A stretch of 64,000 nucleotides of DNA from Sipunculus nudus (lineage: Eukaryota > Annelida > Sipuncula > Golfingiida > Sipunculidae). The DNA lies in contig CM049315.1 in assembly GCA_026874595.1 (NCBI GenBank), positions 4,584,664 to 4,648,663 on the forward strand, given 5' to 3'. Below are positions 25,401 through 40,400 of this stretch, in pieces. Position numbers and translations under genes: made by a program. Positions within the stretch are counted from its first letter, which is position 1. The number at the start of each line of letters is the position of its first letter. The notes below the pieces were generated by a model that saw only the letters and a list, made by a program, of their open reading frames with translations, did no database searches and had not been told where the DNA came from.

Positions 25401-28400
25401 TTTTAGCCAACCTGTGAGCTTATGCGATGGTGCGTCGTCGTCCGTCGTGCGTCGTCTGTACGTTAACCATAGCTATCTCAAAAACGGCAGGATCTAGCAT
25501 CACAAAAAATTTTTTGCAAATTATCAGTCATCCAAAAAACAATATCGGATTTTGTTTATTTTTAGCTCAGCTGACTATAAGTCATCTGAGCTATAGTCGT
25601 GGTCCATTGTCCGTCGTCCGTCCTCCGTCCGTCCGTCAGTCCGTCCGTCCGTCCGTCCGTAGATGTGGCACGTTTTGAAACCGTAAGACTTAGGAATCCA
25701 AAATTTGGCATAATGTTAGCTGTCCCCAAGATCTCCTACCAAGCCGAAAACTGGGTCTTTGCGACTTTGTTCCTTTGAGGAATTAAGGAAAAACCTCAAT
25801 TTTTTATTAAAAACCTATTTTCACACTTTAGGACTGCCTAATATCAAAACCACTCATCTGTTTTTCCTCATATTTACCATAAATATTCCTCTATATAGTT
25901 CCTATGTAAATGCCTGAAATTATGTCTGTATTGTATAATTTAAGAAAGTTATGGGCCAGAACATAATGCATTTTGTAAAAAATCAGGAAAGATATTTGAT
26001 CACTTAACACAAAACTTGTTAAAGCTGTGGACTTTTTTTCAAGTAATATAACTTTAATTAATAAAAAAAAAATTGTAAACCCAAAATTAGATCAAAATCT
26101 TTTAAATTTTTTAAAATATTAGCAAAAACAAAAAATTGGTACCTTAAATTTTGCCTAACTTTGACCATGGCACGTTTTTTTCCTGTAAGTACTGTGGATT
26201 TAATTTTCTCAGCATGTTTTTGTTAGCATTTTGTCTGTTAACACCAAAAATTTGAAACCAGTTGATTAAAAACTGTAGATTTTATTCAAGTTTTCAAGCA
26301 CCATGTAACATATTGTTTACATCAGGCTAGTGTTATGCAGTTTGCAAGAGCTCAGCTCCCCAGCTTAAGCTCTCAGTTCCTAAAATCTGGCATACAATTA
26401 GATGTCTCTAAAATTCCCTACCATGCCAAGAATTTGGTCACTAGGACTTAATACCTTTGAGATATTAATGAAAAACTTCATTTTTCAATTAAAAACCCAT
26501 TATTACACTTCAGTACTGCCTAATATCAAAACCACTGATCTGACTTTAATCATATATAATATACATGTTTTTCAATACATTCTCTGTGCACATGCCAGAA
26601 ATGATGTCAGTATTGCGTAATTGTTTTAAGTTATGGGCCCAAACATAATGCACTTTGTAAAAAATCAAGAAATATATTTACTCCCTTAACAAGGGGCTTG
26701 CTGAAGCTAGAGATTTTTTGTCAGGGATGTAAGATTATTTAATCAAGATTCAATTGAATACCCAAAATTAGTTCTGAATTTTTAAAATTTTATAAGTTAT
26801 TAGTATAAATATAAAATTAGTTCCTTAAATTTTGCCCAACTTTGACCATTTCACTTTTGTTTAATGTGAGCTCTGTTTATATAATTTTCATATCATGCAC
26901 ACACATGGATTTCAGCTTTTTAGTTTAGAAAGCTGAAAGAAATTGGCCAAAAATTGTAGCTTTTATTAATGTTTTTATGAGACCATGTCAGACCTTGGCT
27001 CTCTCCAGCCACTCTTGAGTCACCTGTATGTTGACCTTGTTGAATTTTCAGCAAATTTTGCACGCTTGAGGCGAGGCAGATACCGGGGCAGCAAGGCAGC
27101 TTATGGCCAGCCACAGTTGATCCAGGTGTCCAACCCAACTCATCAAGTAGTTTTAACCAACAACATAACAATTAATTAATCAATTTTTATTGGTTTTTAA
27201 TAACAAATTAAAGAAAAATAGAAAAGGAATTTGTTAGTTTATATTAATAGGGAAATAACTTGCAGTTACTGATGATATAAGAATCTTGTATTGATGGATA
27301 GAATGTCACGTATTCCAAATAACACCATGCAGTCACCTATGGCATTTTTCAGTTCAATTTTAATAATAAAAAAATAAATCATATTATTCATTACTAATCA
27401 TTAGGGATCATATGAAGGAAATTAATGATAGACAAAGATGCAGTTGATAATATTAATCTAGATTCCTACTGTGTCTAGTGTGTACATTGATGTGAAATTA
27501 GTCCCAAATAAATATATCACATTTATTTTTTTTTAAATATAAATAAAAGCCATAAAACCAGGTACTTATGATCATTATTTAAATGTGTGAATTTTGTACA
27601 TTCTGGATTCTCAACACCATTGTTTGGTGAAAACTGAATAAATACCAGACATGGTGGGAATACTTTGCAATTGTATTTAAATACGAATATGAATATGTAC
27701 TCCATTATAAAATTTCTTGCATAAAGAATGGGAATTCAGGAAAAAATGAAAGTATATGAATACCAGTGCAAATACTTTCCAAATGTATTCATGAATGCAT
27801 TCATGAATATATTCTTTAATATTATTTTAATAATCATTTCAGTTATATTTCATTTTAAAAATCATACGATTCTCTTATAAAAATAGAAAATTATATCTGG
27901 GACAATATTTGTAATTTTTTTAATAAATAGTTAAACTCTTATATTATATGTTCTGCTTATAAGTTATATGGCCAAGTCAAAATCTGTGTGACAATAGTAC
28001 TCCATTTGTTAATAAAATAAATGAAATCAATTCTCTTCTCTGTCTCCAAAGGTACTATCAAAATCATACATAAGCTTAACAACAACAACTCATAATACAG
28101 CTTATACTTATTACCACACAAAACCAGCATGTGCCTCATTTCTAAATCATATTTTTTTATCATATATAACAGCTGAGCGCCGTGACCCATAGGTCCCTTG
28201 TTTTTTTCTAACTGCATTTTCTTAGATTTTATAGGGAAAAAGCTAAAAAAGCTTTAAAAATCTTCTTCTCCGAAACTGTCCAGCCAAATTGTCCAATATT
28301 TCACAGAAATGATCCCTGGAACAATCTTTCTCAAGTTTGTTCGAATGGTTCCAGTTCGGAGATTTTTGGCCGAGTTACAGGAGGTTGAACTTTGTTAACT

Positions 28401-31400
28401 GTGCAAAAAAGCATATTAAAATTTAAATCTCAGAAATGGCTGGAGCTATCATCACCAAATTTTATGCCAATGTTGGTCACATAGGTCATATCTGAAATTG
28501 AGGTATTGGTGGTGCCACCTGCATCGGCCTTTTTAGCTCAGCTGACTTTCAGTCATGCTGGGCTATAGCGATGGGTCTTTGTCCGTCGTCCTTCTGTCTG
28601 TCCGTCCGGCCGGCCGTCCGGCCGTCCGGCCGTTAGCAGGGCACAAATCATAACCGTAGGGGCTAGGGCCATGAACCCTATGCAGTCTTAGAGGTTATAA
28701 AAAGATCTCCTTGCAAACCTGAAATTAGGTCACTGCCACCTATATTCTCGAAGTTATGGGGTGTGTTTGCACCCCCCAGAAATAACTCTTTGAGACAAAA
28801 TTTTCATCCCAAACCTTCCATCTTTCACATACAGCTAACCTACCAACAGGGGAAGAACCATAATTTTTAGCTCAGCTGACTATAAGTCATCTGAGCTATA
28901 GTCGTGGTCCATTGTCCGTCGTCCGTCCGTCTGTCCGTCCGTCCGTCCGTCCGTCCGTCCGTCCTCCATCCGTCCGTAGATGTGGCACGTTTTGAAACCG
29001 TAAGACCTAGGAATCCAAAATTCGGCATAATGTTAGATGTCCCCAAGATCTCCTACCAAGCCGAAAACTGGGTCTTTGCAACTTCGTTCCTTTGAGAAAT
29101 TAAGGAAAAACCTCAATTTTATATTAAAAACCTATTTTCACACTTCAGGACTGCCTAATATCAAAACCACTCATCTGTTTTTCCTCATATTTACCATAAA
29201 TATTCCTCTATATAGTTCCTATGTACATGCCAGAAATTATGTCTGTATTATTTAATTTAAAAAAGTTATGGGCCCAAACATAATGCATTTTGTAAAAAAT
29301 CAGGAAAGATATTTGATCACTTAACACAAAAAATGTTAAAGCTATGGACCTTTTTTCCAGTAATATAACTTTAATTAATCAAAATTAAATTGTATACCCA
29401 AAATTAGATGAAAATCTTTTAAATTTTTTAAAATATTAATAAAAATAAAAAATTGGTACCTTAAATTTTGCCCAGCTTTGACCATGGCACGTTTTTTTTC
29501 TGTAAGTACTGTTGATTTAATTTTCACAGCATGTTTTTGTTAGCATTTCAACTGTTAACACCAAAAAGTTGAAACCAGTTGATCAAAAACTGTAGATTTT
29601 AATCAAGTTTTCAAGCACCATGTAACATATTGTTTACATCAAGCTAGTATTATGCAGTTTGCAAGAGCTCGGCTCCCCAGCTTCAGCTCTAAGTTCCTTA
29701 AATTCGGCATACAGTTAGATGTCTCCAAAATCCCCTACCATGCCAAGAATTTGGTCATTAGGACTTAATACCTTCGAGATATTAATGAAAAACTTCATTT
29801 TTCAATTAAAAACCCATTGTTACACTTCAAGACTGCCTAATATCAAAACCACTGATCTGACTTTAATCATAAATAATATACATATTTTTCATTCTCTATG
29901 CACATGCCAGAATGATGTCAGTATTGCTTAATTGTTTTTAGTTATGGGCCCAAACATAATGCACTTTGTAAAAAATCAAGAAATATATTTACTCCCTTAA
30001 CAAGGGCATTGCTGAAGCTAGAGATTTTTTTGTCAGGGATGTAACATTTTTTAATCAAGATTCAATTGAATACCCAAAATTAGTTCTGAATTTTTCAAAT
30101 TTTATAAGTTATTAGTATAAATATAAAATTAGTACCTTAAATTTTGCCCAACTGTGACCATGGCACGTTTGTTTCCCGTGAGCACTGTTGATATAATTTT
30201 CATATCATGCACACATAAGGATTTCAGCTTTTTAGTTTAAAAAGCTGAAAGAAATTGGCCAAAAATTGTAGCTTTTATTAATGTTTTTTATGAGACCCTG
30301 TCAGACTTTGGCTCTCTCCAGCCCCTCTTGAGTCACCTGTATGTTGACCTTGTTGACCTTTCATCAAATTATGCACGCTTGAGGCGAGGCATACAGGAAT
30401 CCAGGCAGCTTATGGCCAGCCACAGTTGATCCAGGTGTCCAACCTAACTCATGCATCTAGTAGTTTTAACCAACAACATAACAATAAACAATGAATTAAT
30501 AAAATTTTTTTGGTTTTTAATAACAAATTAAAGAAAAATAGAAAAGGAATTTGTTAGTTTATAATAACAGGAAATTAACTTGCAGTTACTGATGATATAA
30601 GAATCTTGTATCAATGGGTAGAATGTCACATATTCCAAATAACACCATGCAGTCACCTATGGCATTTTTCAGTTCAATTTTAATGATAAAGAAGTAAATC
30701 ATATTATTCATTACTAATCATTAGGGATCATATGAAGGAAATTAATGATAGACAAAGAAGCAGTTGATAATATTAATCTAGATTCCTACTGTGTCTAGTG
30801 TGTACATTGATGTGAAATTAGTCCAAAATGAATTTTTTACAGTTATTTTTTAATATAAATAAAAGCCATAAAACCAGGTTCTTATGATCATTATTTAAAT
30901 GTGTGAATTTTGTATATTCTGGATTCTCAACATCATTGTTTGGTGAAAACTGAATAAATACCAGACATGGTGCGAATACTTTGTAATTGTATTTAAATAC
31001 GAATATGATTATATACTCCATTATAAAATTTCTTGCATAAAGAATGGGAATTCAGGTAAAAATGAAAGTATATGAATACTCGTGCAAATACTTTCAAAAT
31101 GTATTCATGAGTGCATTCATGAATATATTCTTTAATATTATTTTAATAATCATATCAGTTATATTTCATTTTAAAAAATCATATGATTCTCTTATTATTT
31201 TTAATAAAAATTATATTTGGGACAATATTTGTAATTTTTTTTAATAAATAGTTAAACTCTTATATTATATGTTCTGCTTATAAGTTATATGGACAAGTCA
31301 AAATCTGTGTGACAATAGTACTTCATTTGTTAATAAAATAAATGAAATCAATCCTCTTCCCTGTCTCCAAAGGTACTATCAAAATCATACATAAGCTAAA

Positions 31401-34400
31401 CAACAACAACTCATAATACAGCTTATATTTATTACCACACAAAACCAGCATGTGCCTCATTTCTAAATAATATTTTTTTATCATATATAACAGCTGAGCG
31501 TCGTGACCCATAGGTCCCTTGTTTTTAGGTCAAAAGGTCAAAGGTCAAGGTCACAGGAGCCTCTTCTTTGAAAAGCCTGTGGATGCATTTTAAGCCAACC
31601 CTTTCATCCCAATTCTTTGATCTTTCACATATAGCTCACTTACTAAGTTGGAGAAGAATCCTATAGATTTTGAGGTCACAAGGTCAAAGGTCAGGGTCAC
31701 AGGATCCACTTCTTTGAAAAGGTTGTGGACACATTTCAAGCTAGACTTTTCATTCCAAACCTTTCAGCACTGATATCGCTTCTCTGCCAACAGGGGAAAA
31801 GACCTGTTGATTTTGAGGTCAAAGGTCAAGTTCACAGCACCCACTTCTTGCGTGGAGTCATTTTCAGGCAAACTTTTCAATCTGTACCTTCCATCTGTCA
31901 TATATGGCTTACCTACCAATAAGGGAAGAAGCCTATTGATGTTGAGGTCAAAAAGTCAAAGGTCAAGGTCACAATATTTAATTGTTCTAAATGCTTGTGA
32001 GCATATTTCAAGTGTAACTGTTCAACCCAAACCTTCAGTCTTTCACATATGCCACATCTATGCATCACTCAGTTTGACTCAAACTTCATATTTATGGGTC
32101 TTTTTGCTTGAATAAATAACTTATTGATTTTGGGGTCAGCTGGTCAGCAAGTTAAAGGTTGCAGGTCAAAGTTATTCACCCATTGGTTGCCAAGTAATTA
32201 CACCAGATTTAAGTGGTTAGTAGTTACCCATCATTTAGAAAAATCCAGTTGATATGTGGGCAAAAGGCCAAGGTCATAGGTCAGGGATGTTCACAATTAC
32301 TTATTTTATAGACCATCTCTATTTTTCTTGTATATATAACCATCCCACTCCAGCTGGTACATCTCCCTCTGTGGCTGTAATTGTGAGTGACACTGGTGAC
32401 ATATGACTTCCTTTTGTATCAGCCTATTAAGTGATAAGGCTCAGTGATAAGTACCTCGTTAATTCATAACAAAAACACTGTTGTCTGAATGCTTCAGCCA
32501 GGCATTAAGACTATGAGAGTATAGTATTAAGGTTTAGCTACTGATTTATAAGATGATGGGAACATTTTGCAGTTTATTTTATGGAATCCTAGCAATAAAC
32601 TTACTTTCCTAGATATCTGAATATTTTAATATATATCACCACATATAAAAGCAAGTGTTTGTTCTCATAATATGTGGATGTGTACCTTGATTTAGGATGG
32701 CTTTTTGTTTTATTTCAAGACTCTTAGTCATGCTTTCTGCATTTCTTTTCCTTCAGGTTTGGCAGTTTACCTACCCTGCTGACCCCATTGAAAAGCAGAG
32801 TGATAATAAAAAAATATTGGACTTTTACAATTGCATATCTATAAATCTGATATGTGCGCCTGGACATGCCTTTGGAATTATTTTGGGCATTCATTACTGG
32901 ATAATTTGCCCCAAGTTTGGTCTCTTATTGGAGAATGTGGGATATAAAATGTCATGCTTGTCAGAAATCCATTATGTCTGCCAGTTAGCCACCTTAGAAA
33001 TTCTTTCTTCAGTGCAGTTTCAGTAATTTTTCTTTAATGTTTGGTCCGATTTAGAGAATGTTTGTTGTCTGATTTCAGACTTGATAGAAGTCCAATATGG
33101 CCACCAGGCAACCATCTTTTAATTCCTTTTGATCATATTATCTCAAGAACAGTTAAAGTGAATGCAGTTGGATGTATATTTATGTAATCTTGTAAAGGAT
33201 TGGGTCAAATATTTCTGAATAAATATTACCATCATTTATAAAAGTGCAGTACAGTTGGCTTGTATTGAATAAAAATTTATACAGAAGCACCTGTTTCTCA
33301 ATAATTGTATCCGCCAAAACAGAGTTTTGCGGATACTATGTTTTCAGCTGCATGCCGCCCCTGCCACGTAGGTGTCCGGAGAACTCCTCCATAACCGCTG
33401 GGCGGAATTTTACGAAACCCCGGATTATGTTCAGGTCACATGTGAACTGCTGCGCCCCGATTTTGTTTTTACCTCTGACCTTTCCTCTGCGCTCTGCATC
33501 AGTTTGTGCGTCTGTTTCCACACATAAACCCATATATCTCGGGAACCGTTTGACCGATCAGGAAAATTTTTTTGCACAAATGTAGCCCTTGGAGAGCTTT
33601 ATAACATACACAAAAAATGGTGGCGCCACCTGCAACCATGTTTGCACAGTGTCCATCTGTTCGTCTGCCTTGGGTTAAAATCACTCATATCTCTGCAGTG
33701 GTTTGACTAATTCACCTGAAATTCAGCATGCATATACATCCTGGACAGCTTTTCTGATTTTATGACAGGTGGCGCCACCTACATTAACGTTTACGCTGCA
33801 GACATCCAAGCTCATATCTCGGGAACCGTTTGACCGATTGAGCCAAAATTTTGCATGTGTATAGATCTCACATAGCTCTGTATCATACGCAAAACTGGTG
33901 GCGCCACCTGAAGCCATTTTTGCACAGCTCCCGTCTATTTGTCTGCCATGGGATAAAATCACTCATATCTCTGCAGTGGTTTGACATATCTGCCTAAAAT
34001 TTTGCAGGTTTATACATCCCCAACAGCTCTCATGATTTTACGACAGGTGGCGCCACCTACATTCTACATTTATGCAGCAGATATCCAAGCTCATATCTTG
34101 GGAACCGTTTGACCGATTGGGCCAAAGTTTTGCATGTGTATAGTTCTCACATAGCTCTTTATCATACGCAAAACTGGTGGCGCCACCTGCAGCCATTTTT
34201 GCACAGCGTCCATCTGTTTGTCTGCCAAGGGCAAAAATCACTCATATACATGTAGTGGTTTGACTTATCTGCCTTAAATTTTGCATATGTATACAACTTG
34301 GACAGCTTTCTGGATTTTGTGGTAGGTGGCGCAACCTACATACACAATTGGGCTGCAGACATCCATGCTAATATGCAACACTTCACTCTATATCCCCTTG

Positions 34401-37400
34401 CAACTCAATCCATGCCTCACTTCACCCGTTCCACTCTGATTTAGGCGGATACACGTAGTCACTTGTCGACTACCCGTATTCCCATGGGTCACTTGTTTGT
34501 ACGGGGTCATCAGTGCCTGTATCACACTGAGGGCTACAAAAAACTTCTTCTCTGAAACCATATGGCCAAAATGTTTAATATCGCACAGAAATGATCCTAG
34601 GGTAGTGCTTTCTGAAGTTTGTTCAAATGGTCTCTTTTCAGTGACTTTTGGCCAAGTAATGGGAAGCTGAATTTAGTCATATGCCATAACAGCCCATTTT
34701 AGCTCAGTGGCTACAAAGATCTTCTTCTCAAAAACCACTGGGCCAAATTCTTAAATCTCACACATTAATTATCCTCAGATGTTGATAGTTTAAGTTTGTT
34801 CAAATGGTTTTGGTTCAGTGCTTTTTGGCTGAGTTACGGGAAGCTGAACTTAGCCAGTTTGCTGAATCTTCCTATATGAGTTATAAACCTACGAAACGTT
34901 TTTCGACTGATGCCACTGAAGCCAGTTTGTTAAATATTTTACAAGAATAATCCTTACAATAATTCTTATAATAATTGTTATTCATGGTTCCACATGAATG
35001 ATATTTGGCTGAATTATGGAAATTGAATTGAGTCATTTTACCATATATGTTAGCCGTGTTATGCTGTTACATCTAGCCTGGCACCAGTTTATCAGCATCT
35101 ATTACCGTAAAAGTCATTGCAGAAGTCGCGACTTGTATTAGGAAATGGAATTCTAAAAACAGGAATTTTCTAGCAAAGTCAGGGTGCAACTTATAATACG
35201 TATTTATCTCGTCTCAGTCAGCTTTCCCGGTATGTGAAACTTAGCCAGTTTGCTGAATCTTCCTATATGAGTTATAAACCTACGAAACGTTTTTCGACTG
35301 ATGCCACTGAAGCCAGTTTGTTAAATATTTTACAAGAATAATCCTTACAATAATTCTTATAATAATTGTTATTCATGGTTCCACATGAATGATATTTGGC
35401 TGAATTATGGAAATTGAATTGAGTCATTTTACCATATATGTTAGCCGTGTTATGCTGTTACATCTAGCCTGGCACCAGTTTATCAGCATCTATTACCGTA
35501 AAAGTCGTTGCAGAAGTTGCGACTTGTACTAGGAAATGGAATTCTAAAAACAGGAATTTTCTAGCAAAGTCAGGGTGCGACTTATAATACGTATTTATCT
35601 CGTCTCAGTCAGCTTTCCCGGTATGTGAAACAACGGCAGTTGAGCGATAATCGGCGATTCTTCTTGACACTTCCTAATCTGCGTTACTGTTATATCATGA
35701 ATCAATTTGATGCATATGCCAGTCTGCCGCTCTTTGATGTACATTTTCTCTCCTTTTAATCTTTATGGATAATTGTGTTATTATGAAAAACTCGAGGTTC
35801 CATATCCGTTTAAACATGTCAAGTTGCGCCAGATTCAAGCTTGATCCACTACAGACACGTGAATTCTATTGCCTGTCCGGTTGATCGCTGGGGTACCAGC
35901 TGACCTTTGAAGCCGTGTACCGGAAGTTCAAGCCCCAGGTCACCCGTGCAATGACCTTTACATCCCCAGGTCAACTAAGACTTCTTGACTAATATCCACA
36001 AGTATAAACTCCAATATTAAGAACCATCAGGTCACAGTCACCGTCTCGTGGTTTTCAAGCGTATTGGATAACAATATTATAACGTTTCACGTGAGCTGCA
36101 AATATACGATTTGTTTCGTGTTTTACCCGTTTCTCATTCATGACGATCGTATGCTCGGTCAACAATATGGCAGCACGCATGCATTACGGTCAATCTGATT
36201 TCTTTTTTATAAAAAGTCAGCTGAAAAGCATTTTGTATTGGGAAAATAAATTTCAAAGTTATTTCAAGTAGGGACCACCTTTTATGTACAGATGGCAGCA
36301 CTGGGTTTACCATTGGCAGATTGCCAGTGCCTTGATGTTGGCCATTAGCCAAGATGATGTCAGCTCTATAAATAGTTTTGGCACAGTGCCAGGATTGGAA
36401 AAAGTGCAGCCAGGTAGAGGTCAAGAGTTCACTCAGTGCAGTAGCTGCATTCTATTTATAGCTTTGGAAGACTGCTAACTGCATCATATTTGACACCAAA
36501 GTTCAGCCTGAATCTATTTATAGCTTTGGCAGACTGCCAACTGTGTCAGATTATGCAATAGGTCAAGAGTTCACTCAGTGCAGCCAGGTACAGGTCAAAA
36601 GTTCACTCAGTCTAGCCAGGTGCAGGTCAAGAGTTTACTCAGTGCAGTAGCTTGAGGCAGCAATTTGTCACAGGTCACTCAGGGGCAACTGCCTTCCTCA
36701 CCTAAGCCTTGTCAGCCTCAACTCTGGGGAAGTTTGATGTATTGGACTGATATTTTGATCTGTCTATGTTTGATGGTATTCTTATTTACAAGACAGGTGG
36801 TGCCACCAACATTGACTTTTGCAGTGTATGCGCCTGCATATTTCTACAGAGGAATTTGATACATCAGCCTAAAATTTGGCATGTTTATACATATCAGGTA
36901 GCTTTATAGTGTACAAGACTGGTGGCGCCACCTACAATAATTTTTGCACAGTGTATGTCCCTGCTTATTTCACAGGAGGGGTTTGACATATCAGTCTGAC
37001 ATTGGGCATATTTATATATCTCTTTGTTGTATATAAGACTGGTGGTGCCAGCTACAATCATTGTATCTGCCAAAACAGAGTTTTGCGGATACTATGTTTT
37101 CAGTCGGACGCTGATCCTGCCGCCATCGCTGCATAGGTTTCCGGAGAATTCCTCCATAAAACTGGGCAGAATTTTTAAAAATTTGGAATTATGATCGGTC
37201 ACATGTGAACTGCTGCGCCCTAATTTCAGTGCAGCCAGGTACAGGTCAAAATTTCACTCAGTCTAGCCAGGTGCAGGTCAAGAGTTCACTCAGTGCAGTA
37301 GCTTGAGGCAGCAATTTGTCACAGGTCACTCGGGGGCAACTGCCTTCCTCACCTAAGCCTTGTCAGCCTCAACTCTGGGGAAGTTTGATGTATGTGACTG

Positions 37401-40400
37401 ATATTTTGATCTGTCTATGCGTCTTTGATAGTATTCTTATTTACAAGACAGGTGGTGCCACCTACATTGACTTTTGCAGTGTATGCGCCTGCATATTTCT
37501 ACAGAGGAATTTGATACATCAGCCTAAAATTTGGCATGTTTATACATATCAGGTAGCTTTATAGTGTACAAGACTGGTGGCGCCACCTACAATTATTTTT
37601 GCACAGTGTATGTCCCTGCTTATTTCACAGGAGGGGTTTGACATATCAGTCTGACATTGGGCATATTTATATATCTCTTTGTTGTATATAAGACTGGTGG
37701 TGGCAGCTACAATCATTGTATCCGCCAAAACAGAGCTTTGCGGATACTATGTTTTCAGTCGGACGCTGATCCTGCCGCCATCGCTGCATAGGTTTCCGAA
37801 GAACTCCTCCATAAAACTGGGCAGAATTTTTAAAAATTTGGAATTATGATCGGTCACATGTGAACTGCTGCGCCCTCATTTTTAGCTCAGCTGACTATAA
37901 GTCATCTGAGCTATAGTCGTGGTCCATTGTCCGTCGTCCGTCCGTCTGTCCGTCCGTCCGTCCGTCCGTCCGTAGATGTGGCACGTTTTGAAACCGTAAG
38001 ACCTAGGAATCCAAAATTCGGCATAATGTTAGATGTCCCCAAGATCTCCTACCTGGGTCTTTGCAATTTCGTTCCTTTGAGAAATTAAGGAAAAACCTCA
38101 ATTTTTTATTAAATACCTATTTTTACACTTCAGGACTGCCTCATATCAAAACCACTCATCTGTTTTTCCTCATATTTACCATAATTATTCCTCTATATAG
38201 TTCCTATGTACATGCCAGAAATTATGTCTGTATTATATAATTTAAAAAAGTTGTGGGCCCAAACATAATGCATTTTGTAAAAATTCAGGAAAGATATTTG
38301 ATCTCTTAACACAAAAAATGTTACAGCTATGGACCTTTTTTCCAGTTATATAACTTTAATCAATCAAAATTAAATTGTATACCCAAAATTAGATGAAAAT
38401 CTTTTAAATTTTTTAAAATATTAATTAAAATAAAAAATTGGTACCTTAAATTTTGCCCAAATTTGACCATGGCACTTTTTTTTCTGTAAGTACTGTGGAT
38501 TTAATTTTCACAGCATGTTTTTGTTAGCATTTCAACTGTTAACACCAAAAATTTGAAACCAGTTAATCAAAAACTGTAGATTTTATTCAAGTTTTCAAGC
38601 ACCATGTAACATATTGTTTACATCAAGCTAGTGTTATGCAGTTTGCAAGAGCTCAGCCCCCCAGCTTCAGCTCTAAGTTCCTTAAATTCGGCATACAGTT
38701 CGATGTCTCCAAAATCCCCTACCATGCCAAGAATTTGGTCACTAGGAGTTAATACCTTCGAGATATTAATGAAAAACTTCATTTTTCCATTAAAAACCCA
38801 TTGTTACACTTCAAGACAAATATCAAAACCACTGATCTGACTTTAATCATAAATAATATACATATTTTTCAATCTCTATGCACATGCCAGAATGATGTCA
38901 GTATTGCGTAATTGTTTTAAGTTATGGGCCCAAACAAAATGCACTTTGTAAAAAATCAAGAAATATATTTATTCCCTTAACAAGGGCATTGCTGAAGCTA
39001 GAGATTTTTTTGTCAGGGATGTAACATTATTTAATCAAGATTCAATTGAATACCCAAAATTAGTTCTGAATTTTTCAAATTTTATAAGTTATTAGTATAA
39101 ATATAAAATGAGTACCTTAAATTTTGCCCAACTGTGACCATGGCACGTTTGTTTCCCGTGAGCACTGTTGATTTAATTTTCATATCATGCACACATAAGG
39201 ATTTCAGCTTTTTATAGTTTAAAAAGCTGAAAGAAATTGGCCAAAAATTGTAGCTTTTATTAATGTTTTTATGAGACCCTGTCAGACTTTGGCTCTCTCC
39301 AGCCCCTCTTGAGTCACCTGTATTATGCATGCTTGAGGCGAGGCATACACGGAATCCAGGCAGCTTATGGCCAGCCACAGTTGATCCAGGTGTCCAACCC
39401 AACTGATCTAGTAGTTTTAACCAACAACATAACAATAAACAATAAATTAATAAATTTTTATTGGTTTTTAATAACAAATTAAAGAAAAATAGAAAAGGAA
39501 TTTGTTAGTTTATAATAACAGGAAATTAACTTGCAGTTACTGATGATATAAGAATCTTGTATCGATGGGTAGAATGTCACGTATTCCAAATAACACCATG
39601 CAGTCACCTATGGCATTTTTCAGTTTAATTTTAATGATAAAGAAGTAAATCATATTATTCATAACTAATCATTAGGGATCATATGAAGGAAATTAATGAT
39701 AGACAAAGATGCAGTTGATAATATTAATCTAGATTCCTACTGTGTCTAGTGTGTACATTGATGTGAAATTAGTCCAAAATGAATTTTTTACAGTTATTTT
39801 TTAATATAAATAAAAGCCATAAAACCAGGTACTTATGATCATTATTTAAATGTGTGAATTTTGTATATTCTGGATTCTCAACATCATTGTTTGGTGAAAA
39901 CTGAATAAATACCAGACATGGTGCGAATACTTTGTAATTGTATATAAATACGAATATGATTATGTACTCCATTATAAAATTTCTTGCATAAAGAATGGGA
40001 ATTAGGTAAAAATGAAAGTATATGAATACTCGTGCAAATACTTTCATTAATATATTCTTTAATATTATTTTAATAATCATTTCAGTTATATTTCATTTTA
40101 AAAAATCATATGATTCTTTTATTATTTTTAATAAAAATTATATTTGGGACAACATTTGTAATTTTTTTTAATAAATAGTTAAACTCTTATATTATATGTT
40201 CTGCTTATAAGTTATATGGCCAAGTCAAAATCTGTGTGACAATAGTACTCCATTTGTTAACAAAATAAATGAAATCAGTCTCCAAAGGAACTATCAAAAT
40301 CATACATAAGCTAAATAACAACAACTCATAATACAGCTTATATTTATCACCACACAAAACCAGCATGTACCTCATTCCTAAATAATATTTTTTTATCATA

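Noticed and set aside
32697-33026. 109-codon open frame with a hydrophobic start resembling a signal peptide
   Set aside because: No conserved motif or splice support, composition like the flanking repeats, and it lies inside the 28-kb intron.
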